This document shows positions 21,616 to 31,595 of a stretch of DNA of 64,000 nucleotides, in pieces. A program made the position numbers and the translations under genes. The DNA lies in contig NC_047065.1 in NCBI RefSeq assembly GCF_902459465.1, positions 9,059,521 through 9,123,520 on the forward strand. Direction: 5' to 3'. The DNA is from Asterias rubens (Eukaryota > Echinodermata > Asteroidea > Forcipulatida > Asteriidae). Every line of letters begins with the position of its first letter. Position 1 is the first letter of the stretch. Below the pieces are notes generated by a model. The model was not told the origin of the DNA, did no database searches, and saw only the letters and a list, made by a program, of their open reading frames with translations.

Positions 21616-22602
21616 ACTAGACATTAGGTGTTTGTGAACAAACACAAAGCTGTTCCGTGTTCTTTTGCTTGGATTATGTGCTAAAATTACCAAGGAGTCT
21701 ATAACTGAAAACAAGTTTGAAAATGTTGAATAGTGTCTTGAGTTATCGTGCCACTTCCGGTTGACCCGGAAGTAGAGGTCGACATGGGGTCACGGTAACC
21801 TAAGGCTAATCTCCAATGCCCAAGGAGTCTCTAACTGAAAAAAGTTTGAAAAATCGATATTGTCCCACTTCGGGTTGACCCGGAAGTAGAGGTCAACTTG
21901 AGGTCACGGTTTTTCAAAGTTTATTTTTAACGCCTAAGGGGTCTAAATCTGAAAAAAGTTTGAAAATCGGTTGTATAGTACTTGAGATATGGTCCCACTT
22001 CTGGTTCACCCGGAAGTAGAGGTCAACTTGAGGTCACGGTTTTTCCAAATTAATCTCCAATCCCCAAGGAGTCTTTAACTACAAGCAGGGTAGGAATCGG
22101 CCGAGTACTTCTTGAGATATGGTGCTACAACGATTTCCCAATTAAATATGCAAATGAGGGTCACGTGGTTAATTAATTAAGAATTTTAACATTTTTTACA
22201 TTTTAAGTAAAGCTTATGTTCTAAGCTTCAATTTGGTATAATAAACTCACTCTTTCGGGGATATAATACGGGAAAGGAAAAAGAAAAGAGGCTTATTAAA
22301 CTAAACTGTGAAAAAAATAAATGAAACAGAGTATACGGGACTGGGAAAAAAAGCACTAGCGGGACCCTCTCTCAATAGTGAGAAACAGACAAAAATAGTG
22401 GAACAAAAAATGGGAAGTGTACGGTTTCACAAAGCACAAATATTCATCTTATTTTAGGATTGGTTGCCTGCCACAATGATTTGTATTGTGACTCCGAGGG
22501 TCCCTCCATTTGCCCCCATCCCCCATACACCACGCGACACTTGCAGCATTCTATATGCAATGATTTTTAGCAGGTGTCGAGCTTCGCGCAGCATCCCGCT
22601 AG
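21616..22602 (-). mobile_element. Helitron-like non-autonomous element in WWOX intron 1
   Basis: On the minus strand the 3' end reads gtgtttgt-tc-acaaacac (21629-21646), an 8-bp perfect stem, then ctaatgtCTAG and T (21616). This is the layout of a Helitron 3' terminus. Inside are three to four tandem units of the 'ggtcaacccggaagtagaggtc' repeat (21700-22100). At the other side is a decayed hairpin plus cccgctagt (22565-22602). A further cccgctagt in reverse starts at 22352. No Rep/helicase ORF is present, so the element is non-autonomous. Confidence 0.5.
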
Positions 22603-22694
22603 TGTAACGGTTTTTGCTTTCAGATAACAATTGTTTTCAGAATGTATGGTTTAATATTCTTTGATTTGCTTTTTATGTTTGTTGAAAAATTCAG

Positions 22695-22759
22695 CCACCA
22701 GAATTGTGAAACACAGTGGGAACACCCTACAACAGGCAAAAAGAAAAGGATTACAGGGG
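22695..22759 (+). CDS. WWOX: WWOX exon 2 (second half of WW1 and basic patch)
   Basis: The 65-base exon follows acceptor ttcag and precedes donor gtaagt. Joined to exon 1 in phase 2 it reads NHQNCETQWEHPTTGKKKRI, supplying the second WW tryptophan (QWEHP) and the GKKKR basic patch that corresponds to the nuclear-localisation-like GKRKR between the two WW domains of the human protein. From memory, its length equals that of human exon 2 (65 nt), which supports orthology. Intron 1 (20764-22694) holds Helitron-like repeats. Intron 2 (22760-23068) holds the partial exon-3 duplicate. Confidence 0.93.
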
Positions 22760-22921
22760 GTAAGTAATAAGTTATGAAGAAAAAGGCCTGCATGTGTGTC
22801 CTTGGTAAACATTGGTAAACAATGTCTTTGAGTTTTTAACACACATCATTGATAACAAAACAAGATTTATTTAGGGATTTTGGTTGGGGTTTGTATGACA
22901 CAATATCCTGTACTTCTCATC

Positions 22922-22990
22922 ATAATATTTTTGGATTTTTACTGATGTTTATAGAGCTTCCATATGGTTGGAGTACGGAAACAGATGGCC
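22922..22990 (+). pseudogene. Truncated tandem duplicate of WWOX exon 3 with its acceptor
   Basis: Bases 22922-22990 repeat 23036-23104 almost exactly. The repeat covers the end of intron 2, the atag acceptor and the first 36 bases of exon 3, offset by 114 bases. The copy then diverges: in the reading frame it reaches a TGA within two codons of the break and it has no donor. It is a partial tandem duplication that leaves a decoy 3' splice site upstream of the real exon. Confidence 0.85.
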
Positions 22991-23068
22991 CATGATTTTT
23001 TGACCAAATATTATGTTCTAATACATGTAGGTGTATAATATTTTTGGATTTTTATTGATGTTTTATAG

Positions 23069-23126
23069 AGCTTCCATATGGTTGGAGTACGGAAACAGAT
23101 GGCCAGAACAGGAGAGTTTTTGTTGA
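23069..23126 (+). CDS. WWOX: WWOX exon 3 (WW domain 2, first part)
   Basis: The 58-base exon lies between acceptor ttttatag and donor gtaagt. Joined to exon 2 it reads ELPYGWSTETDGQNRRVFVD, the start of WW2. The human WW2 start is very similar (DLPYGWEQ). In the family WW2 is the degenerate, weakly binding domain that stabilises WW1. Its length and phase match human exon 3. The following intron is about 30.2 kb and is filled with transposons, yet the next exon joins in frame. Confidence 0.93.
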
Positions 23127-23529
23127 GTAAGTTTGCTTTGTGTTTAAAATATTTTAACTGTATAAAATAAATAAAAAACTATGAGGGAAACTGGTTTGAA
23201 TTCTTGCACAAAATTTACAATGGCCTGGCATTTCAACCCCAACAGTCTTTTTCAAAGGCTAAATGACAATACAACAAAATACAACACAACACACATACAC
23301 ATAAACTAGTCATACATTGAACACTGTAATAGAAGCAGTCAAGTTGAAATGTATAAACAGGGAGAGAGAGACATAACCGTGGAAACTACATTGAAGATGC
23401 CATACCCCCCAAAAAAAACAATATGGAGGAGGTTCTAATCGTAATCTAAAATCGATGCGCAGGTTAGGGCTTTAATAAACATTCATAACCAGTAGTTATT
23501 TGTATACTTGCGAGACACAAGTAGGCATA
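23127..23529. other. Start of WWOX intron 3
   Basis: No element is named here. Short 'aatacaacacaacacacatacacat' runs lie near 23272-23301. Ends at the LINE palm fragment. Confidence 0.4.
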
Positions 23530-23790
23530 TCATTAATAAAAACAACAAACAGCATTGGTCATAGGACTGAGCCCTGCGGAACACCAGAGGTGACTGGAAA
23601 CCAGTCTGATGAGCTTATTATGGAACCAGGCAAGGAATGGGCCATCGATACCAGCACACCCGAGCTTCTCAATAAGCTTATTAAGAATGATTGACGGAGT
23701 CAAAAGCCTTTGAGAAGTCCAGGTATACCACATCAGTGTTCCACCCCCTGTCGTAATTAGAACCAAGATTGTGGGTAAATTCAACTAATT
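23530..23790 (-). pseudogene. LINE reverse-transcriptase palm fragment
   Basis: On the minus strand, joining two frames, the sequence shows VVYLDFSKAFDSVNH, then KLGCAGIDGPFLAWFHNKLI, then the SGVPQGS-type motif region just before the catalytic loop. These are RT motifs A and B of a CR1/L2/Jockey-type LINE. It is short, frameshifted and lies at the start of WWOX intron 3. Confidence 0.75.
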
Positions 23791-24378
23791 GTGTGATGCA
23801 AGAACAATTCTAAAGGCATGAACCCATTTTGGTACATGTATATGTCATGTTCATGTACATGTATGTACAAGCCAAAGTGAGATTGTTATATACTTGCAAG
23901 TATTTTTTTGTAATTTTCAACTAAGTTTGTCAATAATTTGTTTACATTTTATTTCAGGCTCAAACATTGACCTCTCCTGGATTAAAAAAGAAAAAAACTC
24001 AAACTAAAGTCTTAAGGTTTTGAAATATATTGTTTTAACCCAAAAAAACTCTATGTTTTTTAATTTTTTTACATGATCCTAGGGTGCACGTCCCGGAACG
24101 ATGTACTGTCCAGACAGTTTACATGACAAATTATTCGAGAATAATGTACAAAATGAATGAGGCGGACACTCGGTGGTAAAAAATAGTGGATAGATATATC
24201 TGCTGCACTGCATGTTCATAGAATTCGCTTTTTTTTTTTGCTCTGACAATGTTTTTGTGCAGCTTGGGCTGTGACGCTCGATAAATCACAATGAATTAGA
24301 TAAATAGCTCAAGATTCTAAAATCGTGTAAACATTAAAGGAAACAAAGTAACAAATCATTCAACAAAGCAACCAATCA

Positions 24379-24776
24379 TTAAAGACACTGGACACTATTG
24401 TTAATTGTCAAAGACTAGTCTTTACAGTTCGTGTATCTCAACATATGCATCAAATAACAAACCTGTGAAAATTTGAGCTCAAACGGTCGTTGCAATTACG
24501 AGATATTAATGAAAGAAAAAAACACCCTATGTCGCACCATGGTCACATGAAGTTGTGTGCTTTCAGATGCTTGATTTTGAGACCTCAAGTTCTAAATCTG
24601 AGGTCTCGAAATCAAATTCGTGGAAAGTTACTTCTTTCTCAAAAACTGCTCCACTTCAGAGGGAGCCGGTTCTCACAATGTTTTATACTATCAACCTGTC
24701 CCCATTACTCGTTACCAAGTAAAGTTTTATGCTAATAATAATTTTGAGTTTTTACCAATAGTGTCCACTGCCTTTG
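24379..24776. mobile_element. TTAA MITE, 'ggtaattactc' family, opposite orientation
   Basis: It starts at ttaa (24379) with agacactggacactattgttaatt and ends ttaccaatagtgtccactgcctttgag. The interior contains the family's inverted pair gagacctcaagttctaaatctgaggtctcg and the complement of the 'agtataaaacattgtgag' block (ctcacaatgttttatact). No ORF is present. Confidence 0.85.
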
Positions 24777-24959
24777 AGAGTATTTATTTTTGATCAAATT
24801 TTGCGGAAATGTGGAACTTTGTCGTTAGCATCTGTTCAACCTGATTGAACAGCCGTCCATACCATTCGGCGCGGTGTGCTAAGTGTTTACTGACATCTTC
24901 TTTTTCATAAACTTGGCTATTATAGATGTTAAATTTGCATTGGGGATAAAGAATATTAA

Positions 24960-25125
24960 TTTTTGTTTTTACCCATACACGTGTTAGCACTGTATACTCA
25001 GTACTTTCCCGAGTCCTGTGGAAGAAATATCACAGGCCTATTACTCGGATGGGATTCGAACCCATGACCCTTGCAATTCTAGAGCAGTGTCTTATGTTTT
25101 GGCAGCGGGTACCGCAATGATATAA
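24960..25125 (-). repeat. tRNA-derived SINE
   Basis: On the minus strand the tRNA-like head ends actgctctagaattgcaagg, then the B box gggttcgaatccc (complement at 25051-25063). A short stem cctgtg/cacagg follows, then gactcgggaaagtactgagt. The A-box side is degraded. It is a SINE because a body follows the tRNA-like part and acceptor-stem pairing is missing. Confidence 0.65.
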
Positions 25126-26595
25126 GAGATGTTAAATTTGCATCGGGGTTGAAGAATATATATATTTCGTGGCTACTGGCCGTAATCTTACAAGCCTTTT
25201 TAGTCGGATATCTCCGCTGCCATTACTGATGGTGATAATTGTTGAGGAGGGTACCAGACTCTAATGAGCCTTTGGTTGCATAACTAATTGACAGTGATTA
25301 GGGATTTGTTAAGGAGGGGACCAAAATACCACTGCTGATGCCAAATTCATTGTTTTATATTAAAATATTGTCTGATTGGCTCTTTGAGTAAGACCTCATG
25401 ATTGGTCGACAATTATTATAACACTTGTAAGTGAATTATTCCCATCATTACCATTTTTGCGGTCGCAACCGAGATTCCTTTCACAACGTCACGCCAGATG
25501 TGCTTATCAGACTTGTTTGAATTTACCCATGCGCTCAATATAATAAAATAAGTGTGTGCTATATTTTTATTCAACTGGGTAATTACCCTTGGAGTCAACT
25601 TAGAGGGAAATAGTGTAGTAAACAAAATTAATACAACAATGACAGAGCCGATTGAATTAAAACTATGCTAAAATGAGGGACAAAATAATCTACATTTACC
25701 GGTTTATGGATTTTGCATACTTTGTCTTCATCCACGTCTTTTTTTATAGATTGACATGGCCTCATAATACTATTTCCCCTAAATATTTTTCTCCTTAATT
25801 GTAATGTACTCCTATCCAATCTTAAGCATAATAAGGCAAATTAAAGGTAATACACAATTGAAAAACTGTCTCGTGACACACTCACACCCCTGTAGCAATA
25901 AAATTATTATTAGATAGTCAACAATTTATTAGTCTAACAGAACGAAATGAAGAGACACACAAATCCACAAAAAAAGGAAATACACAAAACTAAAAAAGGC
26001 CTTAGGCATATAACATTGTCCACCACTAAACTTTAACATCGATATCAAGGAGCAATTAGTATTTCATTATTTCACCGACTCAATATAAAAATATTTCTGT
26101 ATTCCAAGCTGTTATGACAAGCCTGTTTGAAAAAAGAATTTTGATTATACCATGTTCGATTAGCAATTTATGACTTAAGGTGCAAAAAGTAAAAAAAAAA
26201 TCATAGTTTGTTTTGTGATGGCATCATCATGACGTCATTTCTTAATTTACAGGAACTTGCCAATACCTAAGTATCTACCAATTTTCAACATGATCGCACT
26301 AATACTTTGGGAGTTACACGACTTCAAAAAGTGCACCTATAATGCCACGTGACGTGACCCTCAATGACATCATTGATCTGAAACTTCACACATATGATGG
26401 CTGCCTGACGATCAACATGTGTGGCAATTGAGAAGTGATGACACAAAACTTCAGCACACACATCTTAAAAAGAAAATCCACTTTGAACTGTTTTTTACCT
26501 GCAGCTAGAGGTGCTCTTGTTTCGTGATGTCATCTGTACTTTTTTAACTGCACACCCTTGCCAGGCACTAACATCGTTGAAAGTAACTTTATAAC
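25126..26595. other. Intron 3 stretch, no element named
   Basis: No coding sequence or clear transposon end is seen. A copy of the 'ctggtttcgaccggaagtagaggtca' phrase of the Helitron-associated repeat lies just beyond, at about 26625-26650. Confidence 0.4.
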
Positions 26596-26827
26596 TATTC
26601 CCACTTATGAATTAGAGGGCACTTCTGGTTTCGACCGGAAGTAGAGGTCATGTGATTTCATGCACACAAAATAAGATGAGGACCTAATTTATCCTTATCA
26701 ATCATGAGGGCGCTGCACCGCGGCGACCACCTTTTTGTACAGCTCTCGTTCAATGTTGTGATATTCGTCTTTTTTTTACTGTTTCCGTCCTAGTTTATCG
26801 TCTTAATTTGTCTTACTAGTCTACATT

Positions 26828-29746
26828 ATGGCACCAAGATGTGTGATGGTGTGGTTTTTCGTCGTTTTGATATCTCTGTTGAGCAGTATTGGACACATTT
26901 GTGCTACACTATCCGACGGAAACATTGCATGTGGGTGGCCATTACATGAACGCATTGTGTATGGACGCAACGAACTGTTAAATCTTCGCGGATCTTCGGC
27001 AGGCATTGTCTTGCCCAGCAAAGACATTCCCGAGGACTTACGAAAACGCAAACGGGGTAGGAAAGGTGGAATCCGAACCCGTCTTCGGCGTCGAAGATTC
27101 AACCCAGCACTGCCATCAATTATTACAGGTAATGCACGATCCCTTTGCAATAAACTTGATGAACTATCTGCAAACACTAAATATCTAAATGAATACAGAG
27201 ATTGCAGCATGATGTGTTTCAGCGAAACATGGTTTAAAGACAGTAACATTGATACAAATGTTGATGGCTTCATCTGTAAACGTATGGATAGGTCCCCTGA
27301 ATCCGGAAAGTTATCGGGCGGAGGTGTGTGTATTTACATTAATCAAAGATGGTGCACCAACATTTGTGTCAAACAAAGCCATTGTTCACCCGATGTTGAG
27401 TATATTACTGTGGGACTTAGACCATTCTACCTTCCGAGAGAGTTTCCACAGATATTTGTCACTGTTGTATATATACAGCCAAAAGCAGACAGTGCTACTG
27501 CATCTTCTATCCTTGCTCAACATGTTCAAGAACTGGAAAAGAAATCCCCAGATACTGTCAAACTCATTATGGGTGACTTTAACGAATGTGATTTAAAGCA
27601 TGTGATGCCTCACTACCACCAGTATGTCAATATTCCTACTAGGGGACATCGTACCCTGGACAAATGTTATGGGAACATACCCGATGCTTATAAACCATAC
27701 AGTAGAGCACCGCTCGGAAAGTCGGATCATGACATGATATATCTTCTACCAAAATATAAACAAAAACTGAAGCAAAACAAACCTGCTATAAAAAAGATCA
27801 GGAGCTTTAATCAAGACAACACGGAAACTCTACGCAGCTGTTTTGATTGCACAGACTGGGATGTTTTGTTTTCTTCCAACTCAATTGAAGAATCTACTGA
27901 TGTAATCACCGAGTACATCAAGTTTTGTGATAACTGTATTGTACCAGAAAAAGTTATCAAGACTTTTCCAAACAACAAACCATGGATGACAAAAGACATA
28001 AAAGAACTCATCAACAGGAAACATATGGCGCACATAAATAACAATCTTCAAGACAGACGCAAACTACAAAAAGAAATCAACCATCTCGTCAAACAATGCA
28101 AGAAAAATTATGCCCGGAAAATCGAACATAAATTCGGAAAAGGCGACCACAAGAGTGCTTGGGAGGGATTGAAAGTCATCACAGGATTTGGCGTCCGCAA
28201 TAAATCGGAGATACCACAAGGTGATCTGAATTTATTTGTTAACGGCCTCAACCAATTTTATGGCCGGTTTGATCGCAATAACAGTACAAATGGAGATGAA
28301 AACCACACCAAGCTGTGCATGGAGTTGGGCTCACAGGGAAAAGCATCTGAGAGAATCGTCCTTACTACCGGTCAAGTTGAAAAGTCCCTCAAATCGATTA
28401 GGACAAACAAATCTGCAGGACCAGATGGGATCCGCGGTAAGATTTTAAAAGCGTGTCACAAAGAGCTTGCAGGAGTCTTTCAACGATTATTCCAATGGTC
28501 TTTAGACACTTATACAATCCCCAGTCTATGGAAATCCTCAACAGTCATTCCAATTCCCAAGATACTGAAGCCAGCTGTTCTCAATGACTATAGACCGGTT
28601 GCCCTCACACCTATTGTGATGAAATGCTTTGAACGGGTCATCAAAGGTATTCTGCTCAACGAAACAAGAAATGCAGCGGACTCTTTTCAGTTTGCCTATC
28701 GTGCGCATCGTGGTGTTGATGATGCAATTATGACATTATTGCATAACATTTACGGGCACATTGACAACTGTAAAAGCTATGTACGTACATTATTTATTGA
28801 CTTTTCCTCTGCCTTTAACACAATAAGGCCACAGTCTCTTTTGTATAAATTACTGCATTTGAAAGTTAACCAACATCTTGCCCTCTGGATTAATTATTTT
28901 TTACTGCAGCGACCACAAAAGGTCAGATTTTCAGGTGTTAGCTCTGATGTCGCACACTTAAGCACTGGAGTTCCACAGGGGTGTGTGTTATCACCTCTTT
29001 TGTTTTCATTGTTCACAAGTAACTTTAATGTCCAAAGTAGTTCTTGTATTGTGATTAAATATGCAGATGACACAGCCTTGACTGGATTAATTTCTGGCAA
29101 TGATGAATCAGAGTATAGGATAGGAGTTAATCAGTTTGTTGATTGGTGTGAAAGAAATAACTTAGTTCTTAACGTAAATAAAACAAAAGAAATGGTTTTT
29201 AACTTTAAAAAAAACATTCAACCTGTACAACCTGTTAAAATTAATGACATGTCTGTTGAAGTGGTAAAGGAATACAAGTATCTGGGAACTGTAATTGATG
29301 ATCAGCTGAACTGGAACTCTAACACCACGAAAATCTATAAGAAGGCTAATCAACGGTTGTACTTTGTCAGGAAGCTGAAGTATTTTAATGTTAACACCCG
29401 GATTCTTAATCTATTTTATCAGAGTACTATTTTATCCTTGTTGACTTTTTGTGCAAGCACTTGGTTTAATTCACTTTCAGTTTTTAATAGGCAAAAACTA
29501 GTTCGCATTACCAAACAAGCCAGTAGGATTATTGGTTCAGATAATGACGGTCTTCAGGAATTAGTTAAGAATAGACTTATGAGTAAGTTCCACTGTATTT
29601 TGTCTGACAACACACATCCCCTTTACCCACTGATTGTTCACAACAAATCTGGTAGGATCCGTCAACTAAGCCTTAAGACTAACAGGTTCAAGAACTCATT
29701 TTTACCTATTGCTATCCATAATTTTAACTGTGATTTTATTAGATAA
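26828..29746 (+). CDS. Rex1-like LINE ORF: AP endonuclease plus reverse transcriptase
   Basis: A 972-residue open frame. Residues about 98-300 form an AP-type endonuclease: GNARSLCNKLDELS at the start, CFSETWF, IMGDFNECD and the catalytic KSDHDMIYL. Residues about 500-780 are the RT: KSAGPDGI, NDYRPVALTPIVMKCFERVI, LFIDFSSAFNTI (motif A), TGVPQGCVLSPLLF (motif B) and KYADDTAL (catalytic motif C). The C-terminal block carries KYLGTVIDDQLNW and FKNSFLPI. All key motifs are intact. The first 27 residues are hydrophobic (VMVWFFVVLISLLSSI), resembling a signal peptide or anchor, which is odd for a LINE protein. Confidence 0.92.
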   Translation: MAPRCVMVWFFVVLISLLSSIGHICATLSDGNIACGWPLHERIVYGRNELLNLRGSSAGIVLPSKDIPEDLRKRKRGRKGGIRTRLRRRRFNPALPSIITGNARSLCNKLDELSANTKYLNEYRDCSMMCFSETWFKDSNIDTNVDGFICKRMDRSPESGKLSGGGVCIYINQRWCTNICVKQSHCSPDVEYITVGLRPFYLPREFPQIFVTVVYIQPKADSATASSILAQHVQELEKKSPDTVKLIMGDFNECDLKHVMPHYHQYVNIPTRGHRTLDKCYGNIPDAYKPYSRAPLGKSDHDMIYLLPKYKQKLKQNKPAIKKIRSFNQDNTETLRSCFDCTDWDVLFSSNSIEESTDVITEYIKFCDNCIVPEKVIKTFPNNKPWMTKDIKELINRKHMAHINNNLQDRRKLQKEINHLVKQCKKNYARKIEHKFGKGDHKSAWEGLKVITGFGVRNKSEIPQGDLNLFVNGLNQFYGRFDRNNSTNGDENHTKLCMELGSQGKASERIVLTTGQVEKSLKSIRTNKSAGPDGIRGKILKACHKELAGVFQRLFQWSLDTYTIPSLWKSSTVIPIPKILKPAVLNDYRPVALTPIVMKCFERVIKGILLNETRNAADSFQFAYRAHRGVDDAIMTLLHNIYGHIDNCKSYVRTLFIDFSSAFNTIRPQSLLYKLLHLKVNQHLALWINYFLLQRPQKVRFSGVSSDVAHLSTGVPQGCVLSPLLFSLFTSNFNVQSSSCIVIKYADDTALTGLISGNDESEYRIGVNQFVDWCERNNLVLNVNKTKEMVFNFKKNIQPVQPVKINDMSVEVVKEYKYLGTVIDDQLNWNSNTTKIYKKANQRLYFVRKLKYFNVNTRILNLFYQSTILSLLTFCASTWFNSLSVFNRQKLVRITKQASRIIGSDNDGLQELVKNRLMSKFHCILSDNTHPLYPLIVHNKSGRIRQLSLKTNRFKNSFLPIAIHNFNCDFIR

Positions 29747-29879
29747 CTGCAATGCATCCAGCCCTATGTACTGTCTTAATTGTTTATTATTGTTTTATTT
29801 GATTTTCTGGCATCTCCTGTGCAATTTGGCCTCTTTTAATTTGGGGAGGGGTCCACTACCCAATCATGCTTTAGCGTTT

Positions 29880-29952
29880 GACTGTTTGTTTGTTTGTTTG
29901 TTTGTTTGTTTGTTTGTTTGTTTGTTTGTTTGTTTGTTTGTTTGTTTGTTTT
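29880..29952 (+). repeat. (TTTG)n microsatellite in LINE 3' UTR
   Basis: About seventeen uninterrupted tttg units, then a T-rich run, inside the 3' UTR of the Rex1-like LINE. Confidence 0.95.
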
Positions 29953-30429
29953 TTTAATTTTTTTTATAAACTTTCATTTTTTTAACTTACATTAAGGTTA
30001 TTGTTTATGTAGTATTGTGGTAATTTTTGTGCAATTTTACATTTTAATATTTTATATGTTGCTGTACAATAGGATTGTAAATTTCATGTATTTTTATATA
30101 CTTGACGAATAAACCATTCAATTCAATTCAATTCAATTCAATTCAATCCCACAAACTAATAAATGAATAAATTTAACTGCTATGCCAAGGCTATATTACT
30201 AATAAACTATACCACACAGACATTGAAATGGATTGGGGTAGTGATCAAACTTGCAAAAATTGTCAAAACAACATGATTATTATTATTATTATTATTTATT
30301 CGTCCAGAACAACACAAAATAAAAAACAAGCAAATATAAGAAGTACACCTATTAACAACTTAAGCTTAAACGTCATCATGTTGGCAGACAAACAGCTTTC
30401 AAAAGTGAACCTTGACAGCATGCCACATG

Positions 30430-30860
30430 ACATGTCATTAAGCTATGTGTCCACAGATATGTTGCTGTTATGAAGGAAATTATTTATACCAATTTTGAAA
30501 CAATTATCATAAACTCTGACACAGACATCTAGTAAAGGTGTATATTAAGATGTTTTTAATTTGCCGCTAGAGGGCGCACTTACATTTGTTGACGCATCGG
30601 TATATATTTTTTTAACCAGACCTTTGCCAGACTTGTATTTTGTGATGGTAAAGCATCAAAAGGTGTACATTTCAACCTAATAAAAGCCATTTATTTAAAT
30701 ATAGTGGTTTAGGAAATATGAACTTATGAAATATTGACGACTGTTGAAGAGACTAACTAATCGTAAGGGACATATTTGTTTTAAACGCCTTGAACAAAGA
30801 CTATTATACCCAAAGCAGCACTGGAGCGTGACTGTGCATCGCTTACAATACATGTGTTGT
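30430..30860. mobile_element. Reverse copy of the 16.3-17.8 kb TIR element, partial
   Basis: The blocks 'accaattttgaaacaattatcataaactctgacaca', 'gccgctagagggcgca', 'cagacctttgccagacttgta' and 'gatggtaaagcatcaaaagg' are the reverse complement of blocks at 17345-17575, in reverse order. 30720-30820 corresponds to 17090-17200. The ends were not located, so the copy may be truncated. Confidence 0.6.
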
Positions 30861-30910
30861 ACATGTAAAATCTGTACACGTGACTAATGGGACATTAGAT
30901 TTTGGCCCTA

Positions 30911-31254
30911 GATTGCATCACAGAGCATCTAAAATTTTCCCGGCCCTTAATCGGGCCCGCACCCCGAGCCGTAAAGGCTTCTCACACGCATGCTCCATCA
31001 TTGACAGATTTGCACCTCCCCCTTGAAAGAGTGGAAGGGACGTGTACCCCACCCCACCCAACCTCATTTACGAAAGGTGGGGGACACAGTATCAAATGTT
31101 CCCCGTGTCGTTTGACCACCTTTATTATGAAAATCGTGTTTTGCACTGAGGAACTGTGGAGCACTGAAACACAATATACTTACAGCTCATTGTTCTGTTT
31201 CGTTTGCCATTTGGCCGCTAATGGCCTAAAGATTGCACCACAGAGCATCTAAAA
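30911..31254. repeat. Unclassified repeat copy flanking the DIRS insertion
   Basis: gattgcatcacagagcatct at 30911 recurs at 31231, just before the DIRS element. The next phrase, ttttcccggcccttaatcgggcc (30934) with ccgtaaagg, recurs just after the DIRS element at 42017-42060. The simplest reading is a tandem duplication of this repeat, followed by DIRS insertion into the second copy. Confidence 0.5.
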
Positions 31255-31274
31255 ATACAAAAGTCTACTTCACT

Positions 31275-31406
31275 CTACTTACCGGTAGAGTCGAGATACT
31301 AATTTGCATATTCCCTATGCCGCGAGGCAGAAATGCTAAGACTTTTACACACAATAGCGCCCTCCACCGTCCTACCCATAACGCCCCGCGACATGCCCGT
31401 CACGGA
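31275..31406 (+). repeat. DIRS left inverted terminal repeat
   Basis: It includes taccggtagagtcgagatac, gcatattccctatgccgcga and acgccccgcgacatgcccgt. The complement is found at 41847-41980 with roughly 90% identity by eye. Confidence 0.85.
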
Positions 31407-31595
31407 GTCGTCCTCTTTTCTCTTAGCCGCGAGTGGGTGAGGTTGTGTTTTAAATCTGTTCCAACAGTTCAACCATTGTCTAAACCTTATCCTCGCTAAG
31501 AGTGCTTAAAAAGACTAGAAAGATTGTAGAGTTTTAGTTGTTGTTGTTGTAGTGAATTGTGAAATAAACTATAGTTTGATTTCGTTGAGAAAAAA

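Larger units (their letters stand above)
26680..30150 (+). mobile_element. Rex1-like (Rex/Babar) LINE, apparently full-length coding
   Basis: It carries a single uninterrupted endonuclease-RT ORF (26828-29746), a GC-richer 5' leader (about 26700-26827), and a 3' UTR with a (tttg)n run (29880-29950). The end is cgaataaaccattcaattcaattcaattc (30105-30146), a pentanucleotide tail. The RT C-terminus 'GRIRQLSLKTNRFKNSFLPI' is typical of Rex1 clade proteins. The exact 5' end is uncertain. It sits in the sense orientation within WWOX intron 3. Confidence 0.85.

Noticed and set aside
25040..25115. Possible tRNA gene with a clear B box
   Set aside because: No acceptor-stem pairing or intact A box, and a stereotyped body follows the tRNA-like part, so it is called a SINE. 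The same reasoning applies at 15755-15860 and 19425-19500.
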